DNA of 64,000 bases from Struthio camelus. Lineage: Eukaryota; Chordata; Aves; Struthioniformes; Struthionidae. The stretch spans positions 1 through 64,000 of the forward strand of contig NW_027182577.1 of NCBI RefSeq assembly GCF_040807025.1. The letters are read 5' to 3'. Numbering within the stretch: position 1 is the first letter of the stretch; each line of letters starts with the position of its first letter. The translations under genes were made by a program, and so were the position numbers. The notes below the pieces were generated by a model. It had not been told where the DNA came from. It ran no database searches and saw only the letters and a program-made list of their open reading frames with translations. Of this stretch, positions 8,447 through 21,811 are shown in pieces.

Positions 8447-11400
8447 ATGGAGGGCTGCTGGACCGAGACCATCAGCCCGGAGCAGAGGTCCTTGTTCCCA
8501 ACGCTCCTGCAGCTCTGCACGGAGGGTAAGGGCTTGGGGAGCTGCTTCCCGAGGTGCCGCGGCGACTGTTGTCTGTCAGAATAGCTGTGGACCCTGGGCT
8601 GTGGGGGTGGCTGCACAGGGCTGGGGGGGGCTGTCACGAGAGCCGGGCCTGGGAGGAAAAGGGTCCTGTGTGCCAGAGGGCTGGGGTAGGGTGTCCTGCA
8701 GCTCCTGTGGGGTTCTCGAGTGCCTGCCAGAAATGCCCCCGCTGGGCTCGGAGTAAGGCCGGCAGTCTGCAATCGGGAAAAAGCCCGGCTCCGCAGCCAG
8801 GACAATGGCTTCTGGGAGGGTTTGTGTAGGCCTGCATCTGTCACCGCCGGGGTTAGGAGCTTGCTTGGGGAGAGGTTGTGAGCTGCTTGGCCCGGGGCCT
8901 GACGTGTCCTTCCCTTGCTTTCCAGAGATTGTCGCAATTTGGGACGCTGTGTCCAATTACATCCTGGAACAGCTGATGCGGGACAAGGTGGGCTGGTGTC
9001 CTGGTCGCCCCAGCTCTGGAGGGTTTCAGCTGCCTGGAGAGCCCTGGGTGCCCGGGAGCAAGCCTTCCCCCAGCGCCACGGCAGCACACCACAAGCAGCC
9101 CGTGTGCTGCAGAGCAGCTTTCTGGCCAGCCAGGAGAGAAACCACGTGCACCTCTAGCGTGAGAAAGCGTTTGGCACGTCCCTGGGCTTCTCTCTTCCCT
9201 GTGGCCCCAGAGGAAAGACCAAGCAGAGAGACGGGGCGGCTGTGCCAGGGCTGTTGGAAACCCCTGGAATCTTCTCTAGCCGAGGGACGTTAGCGAACAC
9301 TTCAGGGAGGGCGAGGACACAATCCGGGCAATGTGGCTCTTCTCTAAAGGCTTCCAAAGGCTTTTTTTTTTTTTTTTTTTTTTTTTTCCAAAGGCTTCCA
9401 TTTGTATGTCAGGAGTGGGCAGGGCACAGAGCAGCGTTCCCACGCTCTGGCAAACATCACGGTTTTTTGGTTTTTTTTTTCCACCACCAGAAGACTTACC
9501 GGTGGGCCTTTTTGTCTTTGCTGCGTGCAGGGTGTCCTGGTAGCGGGGCTCGGGACCTTCTGCACGGTCCGAGAGCCACTGCACCTCGGCAAAGATGACG
9601 TGCGGATGGTTCGAAGGCCTCTTTTCCAGCTGGGCATGGACATGGTCTGGCTGCAGGGGCTCCAGCGCCCCAAAGGGACTCTCCCTGGTGAGACGGCAGT
9701 GGCCACCCTCTGCTTCCCCTTGCCACATCACGTACGGGGCGGGTTGGGTGCTCCCTGCTCTTTGGAAGGGGCAGGGAGAAGTAGGGATGTCCAGCTTCAC
9801 CCGCTCCCCCCCACCCCCCAACACACTGCCCCCCGCCCCCCCCCCCCCCCTCCCCGAGAGCTCTTTCTGAAAAGGACTTTTTCTGTAGTATTTTGTGCTA
9901 CAGAATTTTGTGCACACAGTCGGGCTCTCTCCTTTGAACTGCCCTAGCACCTGACTCCACGCCACTCACATTTCTTGATGGCCCAACAATGCAAAGCTGG
10001 CCTGCGGTGGCAGTGACGTTGTTCCTCCTCTGTGTAGACGACATCAAGATCAAGCCGCTGAACTACCGGCGGTTGTCCCTGGCCACCTCCTTCTCGAGGC
10101 ACGTGGTGGAAGACTGTGTGGCGGAGACCATCCGCTTGTTCTCTTCCCACGTGAGGAACAAAGAGAACGTCGCCTTTGCCTTCAGAGACATCGGTGTTCT
10201 GACCCGCCAAAAAGACAGCATGCACATGAGGTTTTATGCCCACTGCACCCAGCGGCTGGAGGGCACTGCAAGCCTGACTGCGGCCCTCTGCAGTGTAAGT
10301 TGCTCAGGTTTTCCAGGCTACTTTGATTTCTCTGGGAATCCTGAATGGTCTGCTGCCTTTGGGAGCAAGGAGAGAACTGCCTTGGAAGCCTCCCAATGGG
10401 TCTGTGTTACATTGCAGAGACTGCGTACGACAGATCTGTCCGTCTCCGGCAGACGTGCTGCTCTGGGGACCCGGTCGAGCCCCGTCCACGTGTTCCCGAG
10501 GTGAGCGTGTTTCCTTTGCAGCCCTCGGCCAACGGAGCAGGCAGCTTCCCAGCTGCTGCTCGGGACCGGGCCCCGCCAGGGCGCGACACTCACCATCGAG
10601 TTGGGAATAACTCGCACGGCGATCGGTTCCCGCTTCACTAATGCTCAGCTTGGGCTACACGTGTCTTTGCCTGGAGTGACCGGGAATCGTGACCGCCTTT
10701 CTCGTGGCCAGCCTGCCGTCCTTCCCATCAGAGAGAAGGGACTGCACACAGAGAGGCATTTAGGCTACGCCTTCTGTCTTTTGGGGGAAGAGTGCCAAAA
10801 AAAAGCCCCCAAAGAGCTGTGCACGGACACAAAGGAGGTGGGACGCGAGCAGGTCTCAAAGGGCAGTGAGGAGGATCAGTGTTCGCAAGCTGCAAAGGGG
10901 AGACGGTGCCCTTTCTTCAAAGCTGGGTTGTCTTTTGCTTTCCAGGTTTCAGCTCACTGTGGAAAGCAGCCCGGAGGCCAAGGCTGCCCCCGCCGGCTCC
11001 CCACAGGAGAAGGAGCTGGAAGAAGAGCTCGGGGCTGTCAGGAGCAGCAAAGGTAAGGGAAACGCTCCCTCCTGAGCCGGTTGGGTCCCTGTCCCACGCT
11101 GGGTGACAGCAGCCAGGTTAAGATGTGCCCTCCCCCCCCCGTCCCCTTCCCCGTCCCGTCCTGTCCCCCGTCCCCGTCCCCCCGGCAAGGGGCTGCTCTG
11201 AAGAGCTTCCTTGTGCCCTACTTACAGAGCAGCGTCCTGGCAAGCTGCTGCAGCACCGGGAGGAGCTTTCTCTCCCCACGCTGCCAAACTGCGGGGCAGG
11301 CACGAGGGGGCAAGGCGCGGAGAGGAAGCCTCCTGCCAGGTGAGACCCTTGGGGGAAGGGCTGAGGGGGACACTAGTACCTGCGCAGGGGAGACATCCCC

Positions 11401-13456
11401 TTTGGCCATGCCGGCCCGGCCCGAGGGACTCGAAAAGGCTCCTGACGCGTGTCCCACCAAAGGCGCCCTCTTGCTGCACGGCAAGCACGCGCAGGTTTGC
11501 GGGAGAGCCTCACGTTGGCTTCGTTTCCCTCCAGCGTCCCGATCTTTTGGGGAGCTGAACGCAACTCTTTATTAGCAAACGCCTCCTGCCCTTGTCCTAA
11601 CGCCTCCTGTGGTGTCTTCTCAGGATCATTCTGAACCCGACAGCCCCCATGCTGGGCACCTCCCTGGGGAAGGAGGTTGGCGTTAAATACCTCCCGCATC
11701 CTCCCGCCGGACCTCGGCCTGGCCGCGCCGGCGCCGGCGCCACTGCCAGGAGCGCAGCACAGGTGCGTGAGCGGGCTCTGGGCAGTCCTTGCATCTCACT
11801 GACCGCTAGGAAAGCTCAGTCCTATGAGACTCACTCCGAGAAGGGCCCCCAGTGTGTGCTCACTGGAGCCGTCAGCGGCCTCTCTGGCTGCTACTTTGGG
11901 GCGTAGTTAGGCACGACTTTTACAACGGCTTTTTCAGCCTGCCTTCTGCTGAAAAACCCGCAAAAGAGTGATTGGTGGTGGTGAGGCTGCAGACAAGGGG
12001 CAGAAGAGCGGGAGAAGAGCAAAAGCCAACACCCCCCCCCCCCCACCACCCACCCAGAATCCCCACCCAAACAGACAAGACTAATACTGTTGCCTTTCCA
12101 CGGCGCCCCAGGAAACAGCCTGCCCTCCCACGCAGAGCTTAGGAAGAGCTGCCCGTGTCTCCCTCTTGCGAGAGAAGCAAAGGCAGGACCAAGCACCGTG
12201 GGAGGAACAGCAGGCCGCCCTGGAGAAACACGCCCAGCGTCAGGCCCAGGTACAGGCCGCTGCCTGCCTCCAAGGAGCAGCGCCCAAGCTGGCCCACCCC
12301 TTCCTAGGAGGGAGACGGCTGCAGCCAGGTCCCGGAGCCAGAAGGAGCCAGGTGCCGGAGCCAGGGCAGCTGGGGGGGGGGGGGTGGGTGGGTTGCCTCC
12401 CCACTAGGCAAGCTCTGCCTGCGGTGCCTGCCCTCGAGCCGGAAACCGGCTCTCAGGGGCAGCTGGCTGACGTGCCGGGGGCAGAGCTCCAGGGGCCCAG
12501 CTATGGTAGCCCGTTGTAGCAGCTCCTTGTGTAGCCTGAGTCTGGCTTACAAGGACTAGGTGCCTCCCCTGCGAGTGGGCCAGTGCTATCATCTCCCCCA
12601 CGCAGCCCTCCATCCTGAAACCATTTCTTCTTCTTTTCCTTGCAAAACAGATCATGCTGCTGGAGAAGCAAGTCCACCTCGAGCAGCGCCGCTACCCAGA
12701 CACTGACATGCTGGGGAGGCCCCCCCCAAAGTAAGCGTGTGGGGGCGTGCAAGCTCAGAGCCAGGGCCAGGGCCAGTCGACGGGCTGTGACCGACCCCCT
12801 CCCCCCCTCCCCCCTCCCCCCCCCCAACCTTGAGGTGCCAGGAGCCCAACTGCCTCAGCTCCGGGGCACATCTTACAACAGCCCCTGGTTTCCTCTCTTC
12901 CAACTTGGGTTTGCAGGGCCTGGGGCCAGAAGGGTCCCGGGAGAGCAGGAGAGGGACTTTGTCACTCCTATTGCAGGCAAGTGTCCCCGCAAGCAAAGCA
13001 GAACATGCAGCTTATGACATCATACAAAGTTCTTCGGGACAGGTGGAAGGAAAGGGTGGAACAAAACCGACAGAGGCTGAAGAAGGAGGAGGCGGCGCGC
13101 CGGTAAATACCTCCCAAGCCAGGCGGGTTGCCCCCTTCCTGCAATGCCCTTCCTGCCATGGCCCTGGGGAAAGAGGGTCTTTTCCAGCCCCACCTCGGGC
13201 TTGGAAGCAGCCTTGGAGCCTGGCCTGGGCTCACACATCCCGCCCACTCCAGCGCGGTGGAGGGGGGGGTGGGCGTGCACCATAAGATTTCCAGGCACAT
13301 CTCAAGTGGCGCCACATCTTCCTCCTGACCCGTGCCCCCCCCCCCCCCCCCCCCCCTCCCCGCAGCGCTTTGGTGATGTGCCGCCTCCGGAGCAGAGAGC
13401 AGCAGGACAGCATGCTGGGCAGTTACCACAGAAATGGCTTTTATCCACGGAAATAA
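8447..13456 (+). CDS. CCDC81: CCDC81-like protein, copy 2
   Basis: Exons: 8447-8525, 8926-8987, 9531-9687, 10038-10294, 10418-10500, 10946-11052, 11228-11339, 11624-11762, 12112-12249, 12651-12730, 12977-13102, 13366-13456. The encoded protein shows no difference from copy 1. The one change I found in the gene is in intron 8, where the A of a CCA repeat is C at 12042, lengthening the C run. The same variant is in copies 5 and 8. Copy 2 is the first with its complete upstream spacer in view (5103-8446). Confidence 0.85.
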
Positions 13457-13457
13457 A
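13452..13457 (+). terminator. AATAAA signal overlapping the stop codon, copy 2
   Basis: Same arrangement as in copy 1, with the stop TAA at 13454-13456 and an unchanged GU-rich stretch downstream. Confidence 0.7.
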
Positions 13458-16400
13458 CTGCCTTTCCGAGTTGGTGTGAGCCTTTCCTTGGTGGGGTGTG
13501 AAAGTGCAAGGGGCAGCAGGGCAGCTTCCGAGGGGCTGGGAAGCAAGGGGAGTGGGGCAGCCCCTCTCCTGGGCAGCTCTCGCCCGGGCCATGCCCTAGC
13601 AGGTGACTTTGGGGACTGCCCTGCCAGAGGAGAGGTGAGGGAAAGGTTTTGCGGGGGGAGAGCGTGTGTGACTCAGCCGCCTGAATCCTGACAAGCTCTT
13701 GCATGGGCACCGAGTCTTTGGTGCACCATGTCCCCGCCTGAAACGCGGGGAGCGCTCTCTCTCCTCCAGGCAGGCCCTGGGGGGGGGTGGCAGCCGCTCC
13801 TTGGCATGGCCCAGAGCCAGCTCCCTCAGTGCGAAGGCTGAATGGACCCAGAGGCTGGCCACGCCCCCCCCAGCCAGACCCGGGCCCCTCTGGGGCCGAG
13901 GTAGGACACGGGAATGCAAGAGCTCCCACCGGCACTCCCGCCAGGCCATTCGCTTCCTCGCCAAGCAGTGGAGTGGCTTGAGGGGAAAGCAGAGGGGCGG
14001 TTACCGCGAGGCTGGCCACGCGTGCGCGGGCCAGGGTAGGGCCAAAGAGGCGTTGGCTGCGAGCCCTTGCTGGTGGGCGCAGCAAGGCAGTAGAGGGGCC
14101 GAGATGGCGCTTCTGGTGCGAGTTGTCGAGGGGGCAGGGGGTCAAGGTGGGAAAAGCGTGAAAGGGCAGAGGCACTGCTGTTTGGGGGCTGGACTCGGCG
14201 TGGCTGGGCCGCTGCGGGGCCCAAGAGAACTTGGCTACAAGCACTTCTGGGTGGCGGTGGTGGCAAGGGAGTGGATTGGCCAGGATTGCGTTGCTTGTGT
14301 GAGTCACCCTGTCGGCAGGGTGTCAACTTGGGAGAAGAGCAGCAGCGCAGAGGTGCAGGTGTGGTGGGGCAGCTCTAGGCGTTGCGGGGTCGGCTGAGGG
14401 GCCCAAGAGAGTAGGGCTGCGAACGCCTGTTCATCGCTGCGGCAAGCGAGTAGTAGGGCCCGAATGCCTCTTGTCGTGCAAATGCGGCAGCAGCAGGCGT
14501 GGCGTCAGGTTGGGAAGAGAGGGGTGCGTTTATTGTGTGGTCGGCTAGGCATGCCAGGGCCCTGTTGGGTGGAAGGGGCGTTGGCTGCAATCACTTGTTG
14601 ATGGTAATGGCAAGTGAGTGGTTTGGCCAAAAATCACCTTTGTGATAAGACTTTGCTAGTAGGCACGGTCTCAGTTTGGGAAAAGAGAGGAATCAGACCA
14701 GTGCTCTTCGCGCAGGCTTGGAGGAGGCATTCAAGTTGCAGCGCAGGGCCCTAGACATATATCTCAGCTGTGAGCAGCATTTGGTGCCAAAGCCCTCTCA
14801 CCAGCTTCACCTTTCTTGTTGAATCTGCACGTAGGCCTAGTGCCCCTGAGCGGCCTCCTCTGGCATCCCGCCCTACCCATGACCCAGGAGCCCATCTGAG
14901 CTTAGCCCAGGGCCATCAGTGCTAGCCCAGCAACGCGATAGCACTGCCGGTCTCCGGCTCCACCACAGGCATATCCCTCTCAGGCCACGGGCCCCAAGGA
15001 TTACTCCGGGCTGCAGCATTGGTTGGCTGCCTCTGTGTCCTGTGCTCTGGCACCTGCGCTTTAGACCTGGCTCTTCCTCTGCTCAGGGGCAAACCACAGA
15101 GCTGCTTCACAGCCGCTAGAGCTTGCCAGAGCTTGCCAGGAAAAGCACCTTTTGAACTGGTGCTAGGGAAAGGCCTCTGTAAGAGCCAGGCCCAGAGTGC
15201 AGCCACCCCTCCAGCTTCCCTGCCTCTCCATTTCTTGAAACCCCCCCCCTCCTCCCCTTTTCTGACACCAAGCTTCTCAGCACACGCCCACGCGCTGCAC
15301 TGCTGCTTTCCTGCCTCCAGTGGGGAGCCTCGAAGGCGAGGTGGCAAGAACTGCATGTTGACTCTTTCCACAGTTGGTAAGACCAACTTCGAGCTGTGTC
15401 TTGTAGGGCCAGGCTTTTCTGCTAGTCGCCGAGGGGCAAGGACCACCTGCCTCCCAGTCATGTACGTGTCCTGTGCCCCTGGGAATCGCACCGGCACGAC
15501 CAATCCAAGGCCAGGCGGGAGGATGCAGGGGTGTCACGCACGCCTGCAAGCATTCGTTAGAGAGCCTTGTAAGAAAGGCACTCGGACGCCGTACGCTACG
15601 GATTAAAATGCTCTCTAACGGAGGTGCCATGAGAAGGAAAAAGGGGAAAGCGTAGAAATCCTACATCTCTTTGGATGCTGGGAACCTTGAGCTGTTCAGC
15701 ACTGGACGCGGCGCAGAACGCCTCTGTGCCGAGTTGCACTGGTATTGCCGTCTTTAGTGCTAAGGAAATCCTGCAGAAACGCTGTTCTTCATTTCTGCTG
15801 GCGAGCAAAGGGCTATTTACATGAAAACATGCAGCTTCACGTCAAGAAAAGGACAAGGCCACGCTGGTGGCATCCTGGCCAGGTGCCAAATGGGTGCTGC
15901 CTACAGCCTCCTCTGGGAGCGTTAATCGCCTAAGTTTACCCTGCGGCCAAGCGATGTGTGCAGCACAGCCGGAGCCAGGAAGGCTGCGTGTGTCAGGGCT
16001 CAGCATGAGCCAGTAGTGGCCTGGGGGCGCTGGGGAGCCCGGGGAGACGCCAGGGCTGTCAGGGCAGGGGCCTCGCCCTCCAGGGCCCATCCCACCCGCC
16101 CCAAGCCGGGGAGAAGGGCAGGTCGGGGCTTGGCAGGGGGGGGGGCAGCCCTGAGCCCAGGCCATTCAGGCACCTCCATGGTGAGGGGGGCCAGGCCAAG
16201 GCTAGGCCGCACAGTCAGCGCGCAGGTCGGGCTCCGGCTCGGCAGGGCCCGTGGCCCGGGAGGGGCACAGCCTTGGCGGAGCTGGGGAGCGCCACTGCTA
16301 CGCCGTCGCTGGGACAGGGACTGATGGCCCCGAGCTGAGCTGAACCGGGGTCCCGCTTCCAGTTTTGGAAGAGAAGTGGGGGGAAGGGAACGTGCTTCCC

Positions 16401-16800
16401 GGGGAAAGAGGGCCAATCTCTCTGCTCCTTCCCTGGCTGTGGCATCTCTGTGCTGGTGACCTAATGAGCCCCCAGAGATGACACAGGCTGAGGTCACAGT
16501 GGGACGCGCTGCATCACAGAGAGGGGCTCCTCTGTCCCGTGGTGGTGTCCGTCCGCACTTCCCTGCGAAGGCCCGGGCGCTGGCCTGGTGCTGCTCGCTG
16601 TGCTCCCCACTGCTGCTCTTTGGAGCCGCTCTGCAGCAAGCAGAGGGGACAGGCGGCAGCAGGGCCACGCCGGGGGCCCCTCTCCGTCGGGCAGAGGAGC
16701 AGGGGCGCCTTGGACAGGAAGGAGTGTGGGGCGAGGAGACGACAAGAGCGTCCTTTTCCCCTGGCTGGAGAGGCGAGCTGAGGGCAAGGGGACAAGCGAG
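13457..16800. other. Spacer between gene copies 2 and 3
   Basis: No difference was seen from the first spacer; 3,344 bp. Confidence 0.8.
13989..14684 (+). repeat. Degenerate 174-bp tandem repeat, spacer 2
   Basis: Four units as in spacer 1, with no difference seen. Confidence 0.7.
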
Positions 16801-19800
16801 ATGGAGGGCTGCTGGACCGAGACCATCAGCCCGGAGCAGAGGTCCTTGTTCCCAACGCTCCTGCAGCTCTGCACGGAGGGTAAGGGCTTGGGGAGCTGCT
16901 TCCCGAGGTGCCGCGGCGACTGTTGTCTGTCAGAATAGCTGTGGACCCTGGGCTGTGGGGGTGGCTGCACAGGGCTGGGGGGGGCTGTCACGAGAGCCGG
17001 GCCTGGGAGGAAAAGGGTCCTGTGTGCCAGAGGGCTGGGGTAGGGTGTCCTGCAGCTCCTGTGGGGTTCTCGAGTGCCTGCCAGAAATGCCCCCGCTGGG
17101 CTCGGAGTAAGGCCGGCAGTCTGCAATCGGGAAAAAGCCCGGCTCCGCAGCCAGGACAATGGCTTCTGGGAGGGTTTGTGTAGGCCTGCATCTGTCACCG
17201 CCGGGGTTAGGAGCTTGCTTGGGGAGAGGTTGTGAGCTGCTTGGCCCGGGGCCTGACGTGTCCTTCCCTTGCTTTCCAGAGATTGTCGCAATTTGGGACG
17301 CTGTGTCCAATTACATCCTGGAACAGCTGATGCGGGACAAGGTGGGCTGGTGTCCTGGTCGCCCCAGCTCTGGAGGGTTTCAGCTGCCTGGAGAGCCCTG
17401 GGTGCCCGGGAGCAAGCCTTCCCCCAGCGCCACGGCAGCACACCACAAGCAGCCCGTGTGCTGCAGAGCAGCTTTCTGGCCAGCCAGGAGAGAAACCACG
17501 TGCACCTCTAGCGTGAGAAAGCGTTTGGCACGTCCCTGGGCTTCTCTCTTCCCTGTGGCCCCAGAGGAAAGACCAAGCAGAGAGACGGGGCGGCTGTGCC
17601 AGGGCTGTTGGAAACCCCTGGAATCTTCTCTAGCCGAGGGACGTTAGCGAACACTTCAGGGAGGGCGAGGACACAATCCGGGCAATGTGGCTCTTCTCTA
17701 AAGGCTTCCAAAGGCTTTTTTTTTTTTTTTTTTTTTTTTTTCCAAAGGCTTCCATTTGTATGTCAGGAGTGGGCAGGGCACAGAGCAGCGTTCCCACGCT
17801 CTGGCAAACATCACGGTTTTTTGGTTTTTTTTTTCCACCACCAGAAGACTTACCGGTGGGCCTTTTTGTCTTTGCTGCGTGCAGGGTGTCCTGGTAGCGG
17901 GGCTCGGGACCTTCTGCACGGTCCGAGAGCCACTGCACCTCGGCAAAGATGACGTGCGGATGGTTCGAAGGCCTCTTTTCCAGCTGGGCATGGACATGGT
18001 CTGGCTGCAGGGGCTCCAGCGCCCCAAAGGGACTCTCCCTGGTGAGACGGCAGTGGCCACCCTCTGCTTCCCCTTGCCACATCACGTACGGGGCGGGTTG
18101 GGTGCTCCCTGCTCTTTGGAAGGGGCAGGGAGAAGTAGGGATGTCCAGCTTCACCCGCTCCCCCCCACCCCCCAACACACTGCCCCCCGCCCCCCCCCCC
18201 CCCCTCCCCGAGAGCTCTTTCTGAAAAGGACTTTTTCTGTAGTATTTTGTGCTACAGAATTTTGTGCACACAGTCGGGCTCTCTCCTTTGAACTGCCCTA
18301 GCACCTGACTCCACGCCACTCACATTTCTTGATGGCCCAACAATGCAAAGCTGGCCTGCGGTGGCAGTGACGTTGTTCCTCCTCTGTGTAGACGACATCA
18401 AGATCAAGCCGCTGAACTACCGGCGGTTGTCCCTGGCCACCTCCTTCTCGAGGCACGTGGTGGAAGACTGTGTGGCGGAGACCATCCGCTTGTTCTCTTC
18501 CCACGTGAGGAACAAAGAGAACGTCGCCTTTGCCTTCAGAGACATCGGTGTTCTGACCCGCCAAAAAGACAGCATGCACATGAGGTTTTATGCCCACTGC
18601 ACCCAGCGGCTGGAGGGCACTGCAAGCCTGACTGCGGCCCTCTGCAGTGTAAGTTGCTCAGGTTTTCCAGGCTACTTTGATTTCTCTGGGAATCCTGAAT
18701 GGTCTGCTGCCTTTGGGAGCAAGGAGAGAACTGCCTTGGAAGCCTCCCAATGGGTCTGTGTTACATTGCAGAGACTGCGTACGACAGATCTGTCCGTCTC
18801 CGGCAGACGTGCTGCTCTGGGGACCCGGTCGAGCCCCGTCCACGTGTTCCCGAGGTGAGCGTGTTTCCTTTGCAGCCCTCGGCCAACGGAGCAGGCAGCT
18901 TCCCAGCTGCTGCTCGGGACCGGGCCCCGCCAGGGCGCGACACTCACCATCGAGTTGGGAATAACTCGCACGGCGATCGGTTCCCGCTTCACTAATGCTC
19001 AGCTTGGGCTACACGTGTCTTTGCCTGGAGTGACCGGGAATCGTGACCGCCTTTCTCGTGGCCAGCCTGCCGTCCTTCCCATCAGAGAGAAGGGACTGCA
19101 CACAGAGAGGCATTTAGGCTACGCCTTCTGTCTTTTGGGGGAAGAGTGCCAAAAAAAAGCCCCCAAAGAGCTGTGCACGGACACAAAGGAGGTGGGACGC
19201 GAGCAGGTCTCAAAGGGCAGTGAGGAGGATCAGTGTTCGCAAGCTGCAAAGGGGAGACGGTGCCCTTTCTTCAAAGCTGGGTTGTCTTTTGCTTTCCAGG
19301 TTTCAGCTCACTGTGGAAAGCAGCCCGGAGGCCAAGGCTGCCCCCGCCGGCTCCCCACAGGAGAAGGAGCTGGAAGAAGAGCTCGGGGCTGTCAGGAGCA
19401 GCAAAGGTAAGGGAAACGCTCCCTCCTGAGCCGGTTGGGTCCCTGTCCCACGCTGGGTGACAGCAGCCAGGTTAAGATGTGCCCTCCCCCCCCCGTCCCC
19501 TTCCCCGTCCCGTCCTGTCCCCCGTCCCCGTCCCCCCGGCAAGGGGCTGCTCTGAAGAGCTTCCTTGTGCCCTACTTACAGAGCAGCGTCCTGGCAAGCT
19601 GCTGCAGCACCGGGAGGAGCTTTCTCTCCCCACGCTGCCAAACTGCGGGGCAGGCACGAGGGGGCAAGGCGCGGAGAGGAAGCCTCCTGCCAGGTGAGAC
19701 CCTTGGGGGAAGGGCTGAGGGGGACACTAGTACCTGCGCAGGGGAGACATCCCCTTTGGCCATGCCGGCCCGGCCCGAGGGACTCGAAAAGGCTCCTGAC

Positions 19801-21810
19801 GCGTGTCCCACCAAAGGCGCCCTCTTGCTGCACGGCAAGCACGCGCAGGTTTGCGGGAGAGCCTCACGTTGGCTTCGTTTCCCTCCAGCGTCCCGATCTT
19901 TTGGGGAGCTGAACGCAACTCTTTATTAGCAAACGCCTCCTGCCCTTGTCCTAACGCCTCCTGTGGTGTCTTCTCAGGATCATTCTGAACCCGACAGCCC
20001 CCATGCTGGGCACCTCCCTGGGGAAGGAGGTTGGCGTTAAATACCTCCCGCATCCTCCCGCCGGACCTCGGCCTGGCCGCGCCGGCGCCGGCGCCACTGC
20101 CAGGAGCGCAGCACAGGTGCGTGAGCGGGCTCTGGGCAGTCCTTGCATCTCACTGACCGCTAGGAAAGCTCAGTCCTATGAGACTCACTCCGAGAAGGGC
20201 CCCCAGTGTGTGCTCACTGGAGCCGTCAGCGGCCTCTCTGGCTGCTACTTTGGGGCGTAGTTAGGCACGACTTTTACAACGGCTTTTTCAGCCTGCCTTC
20301 TGCTGAAAAACCCGCAAAAGAGTGATTGGTGGTGGTGAGGCTGCAGACAAGGGGCAGAAGAGCGGGAGAAGAGCAAAAGCCAACACCCCCCCCCCACCAC
20401 CACCCACCCAGAATCCCCACCCAAACAGACAAGACTAATACTGTTGCCTTTCCACGGCGCCCCAGGAAACAGCCTGCCCTCCCACGCAGAGCTTAGGAAG
20501 AGCTGCCCGTGTCTCCCTCTTGCGAGAGAAGCAAAGGCAGGACCAAGCACCGTGGGAGGAACAGCAGGCCGCCCTGGAGAAACACGCCCAGCGTCAGGCC
20601 CAGGTACAGGCCGCTGCCTGCCTCCAAGGAGCAGCGCCCAAGCTGGCCCACCCCTTCCTAGGAGGGAGACGGCTGCAGCCAGGTCCCGGAGCCAGAAGGA
20701 GCCAGGTGCCGGAGCCAGGGCAGCTGGGGGGGGGGGGGTGGGTGGGTTGCCTCCCCACTAGGCAAGCTCTGCCTGCGGTGCCTGCCCTCGAGCCGGAAAC
20801 CGGCTCTCAGGGGCAGCTGGCTGACGTGCCGGGGGCAGAGCTCCAGGGGCCCAGCTATGGTAGCCCGTTGTAGCAGCTCCTTGTGTAGCCTGAGTCTGGC
20901 TTACAAGGACTAGGTGCCTCCCCTGCGAGTGGGCCAGTGCTATCATCTCCCCCACGCAGCCCTCCATCCTGAAACCATTTCTTCTTCTTTTCCTTGCAAA
21001 ACAGATCATGCTGCTGGAGAAGCAAGTCCACCTCGAGCAGCGCCGCTACCCAGACACTGACATGCTGGGGAGGCCCCCCCCAAAGTAAGCGTGTGGGGGC
21101 GTGCAAGCTCAGAGCCAGGGCCAGGGCCAGTCGACGGGCTGTGACCGACCCCCTCCCCCCCTCCCCCCTCCCCCCCCCCAACCTTGAGGTGCCAGGAGCC
21201 CAACTGCCTCAGCTCCGGGGCACATCTTACAACAGCCCCTGGTTTCCTCTCTTCCAACTTGGGTTTGCAGGGCCTGGGGCCAGAAGGGTCCCGGGAGAGC
21301 AGGAGAGGGACTTTGTCACTCCTATTGCAGGCAAGTGTCCCCGCAAGCAAAGCAGAACATGCAGCTTATGACATCATACAAAGTTCTTCGGGACAGGTGG
21401 AAGGAAAGGGTGGAACAAAACCGACAGAGGCTGAAGAAGGAGGAGGCGGCGCGCCGGTAAATACCTCCCAAGCCAGGCGGGTTGCCCCCTTCCTGCAATG
21501 CCCTTCCTGCCATGGCCCTGGGGAAAGAGGGTCTTTTCCAGCCCCACCTCGGGCTTGGAAGCAGCCTTGGAGCCTGGCCTGGGCTCACACATCCCGCCCA
21601 CTCCAGCGCGGTGGAGGGGGGGGTGGGCGTGCACCATAAGATTTCCAGGCACATCTCAAGTGGCGCCACATCTTCCTCCTGACCCGTGCCCCCCCCCCCC
21701 CCCCCCCCCCTCCCCGCAGCGCTTTGGTGATGTGCCGCCTCCGGAGCAGAGAGCAGCAGGACAGCATGCTGGGCAGTTACCACAGAAATGGCTTTTATCC
21801 ACGGAAATAA
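16801..21810 (+). CDS. CCDC81: CCDC81-like protein, copy 3
   Basis: Exons: 16801-16879, 17280-17341, 17885-18041, 18392-18648, 18772-18854, 19300-19406, 19582-19693, 19978-20116, 20466-20603, 21005-21084, 21331-21456, 21720-21810. I found no difference from copy 1 anywhere in the gene, including homopolymer lengths (26 T in intron 2, 15 C in intron 3, 22 C in intron 11). It lacks the intron 8 variant of its left neighbour. Confidence 0.85.
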
Positions 21811-21811
21811 A
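21806..21811 (+). terminator. AATAAA signal overlapping the stop codon, copy 3
   Basis: Stop TAA at 21808-21810, followed by the GU-rich stretch. Confidence 0.7.

Noticed and set aside
8140-9087. A 315-codon minus-strand open frame spanning the promoter, exon 1 and exon 2, present in every unit
   Set aside because: It is antisense to the spliced gene, its product is Pro/Ser/Arg-rich with no domain I recognise, and stops are rare in such GC-rich DNA. Its repetition only reflects the array.
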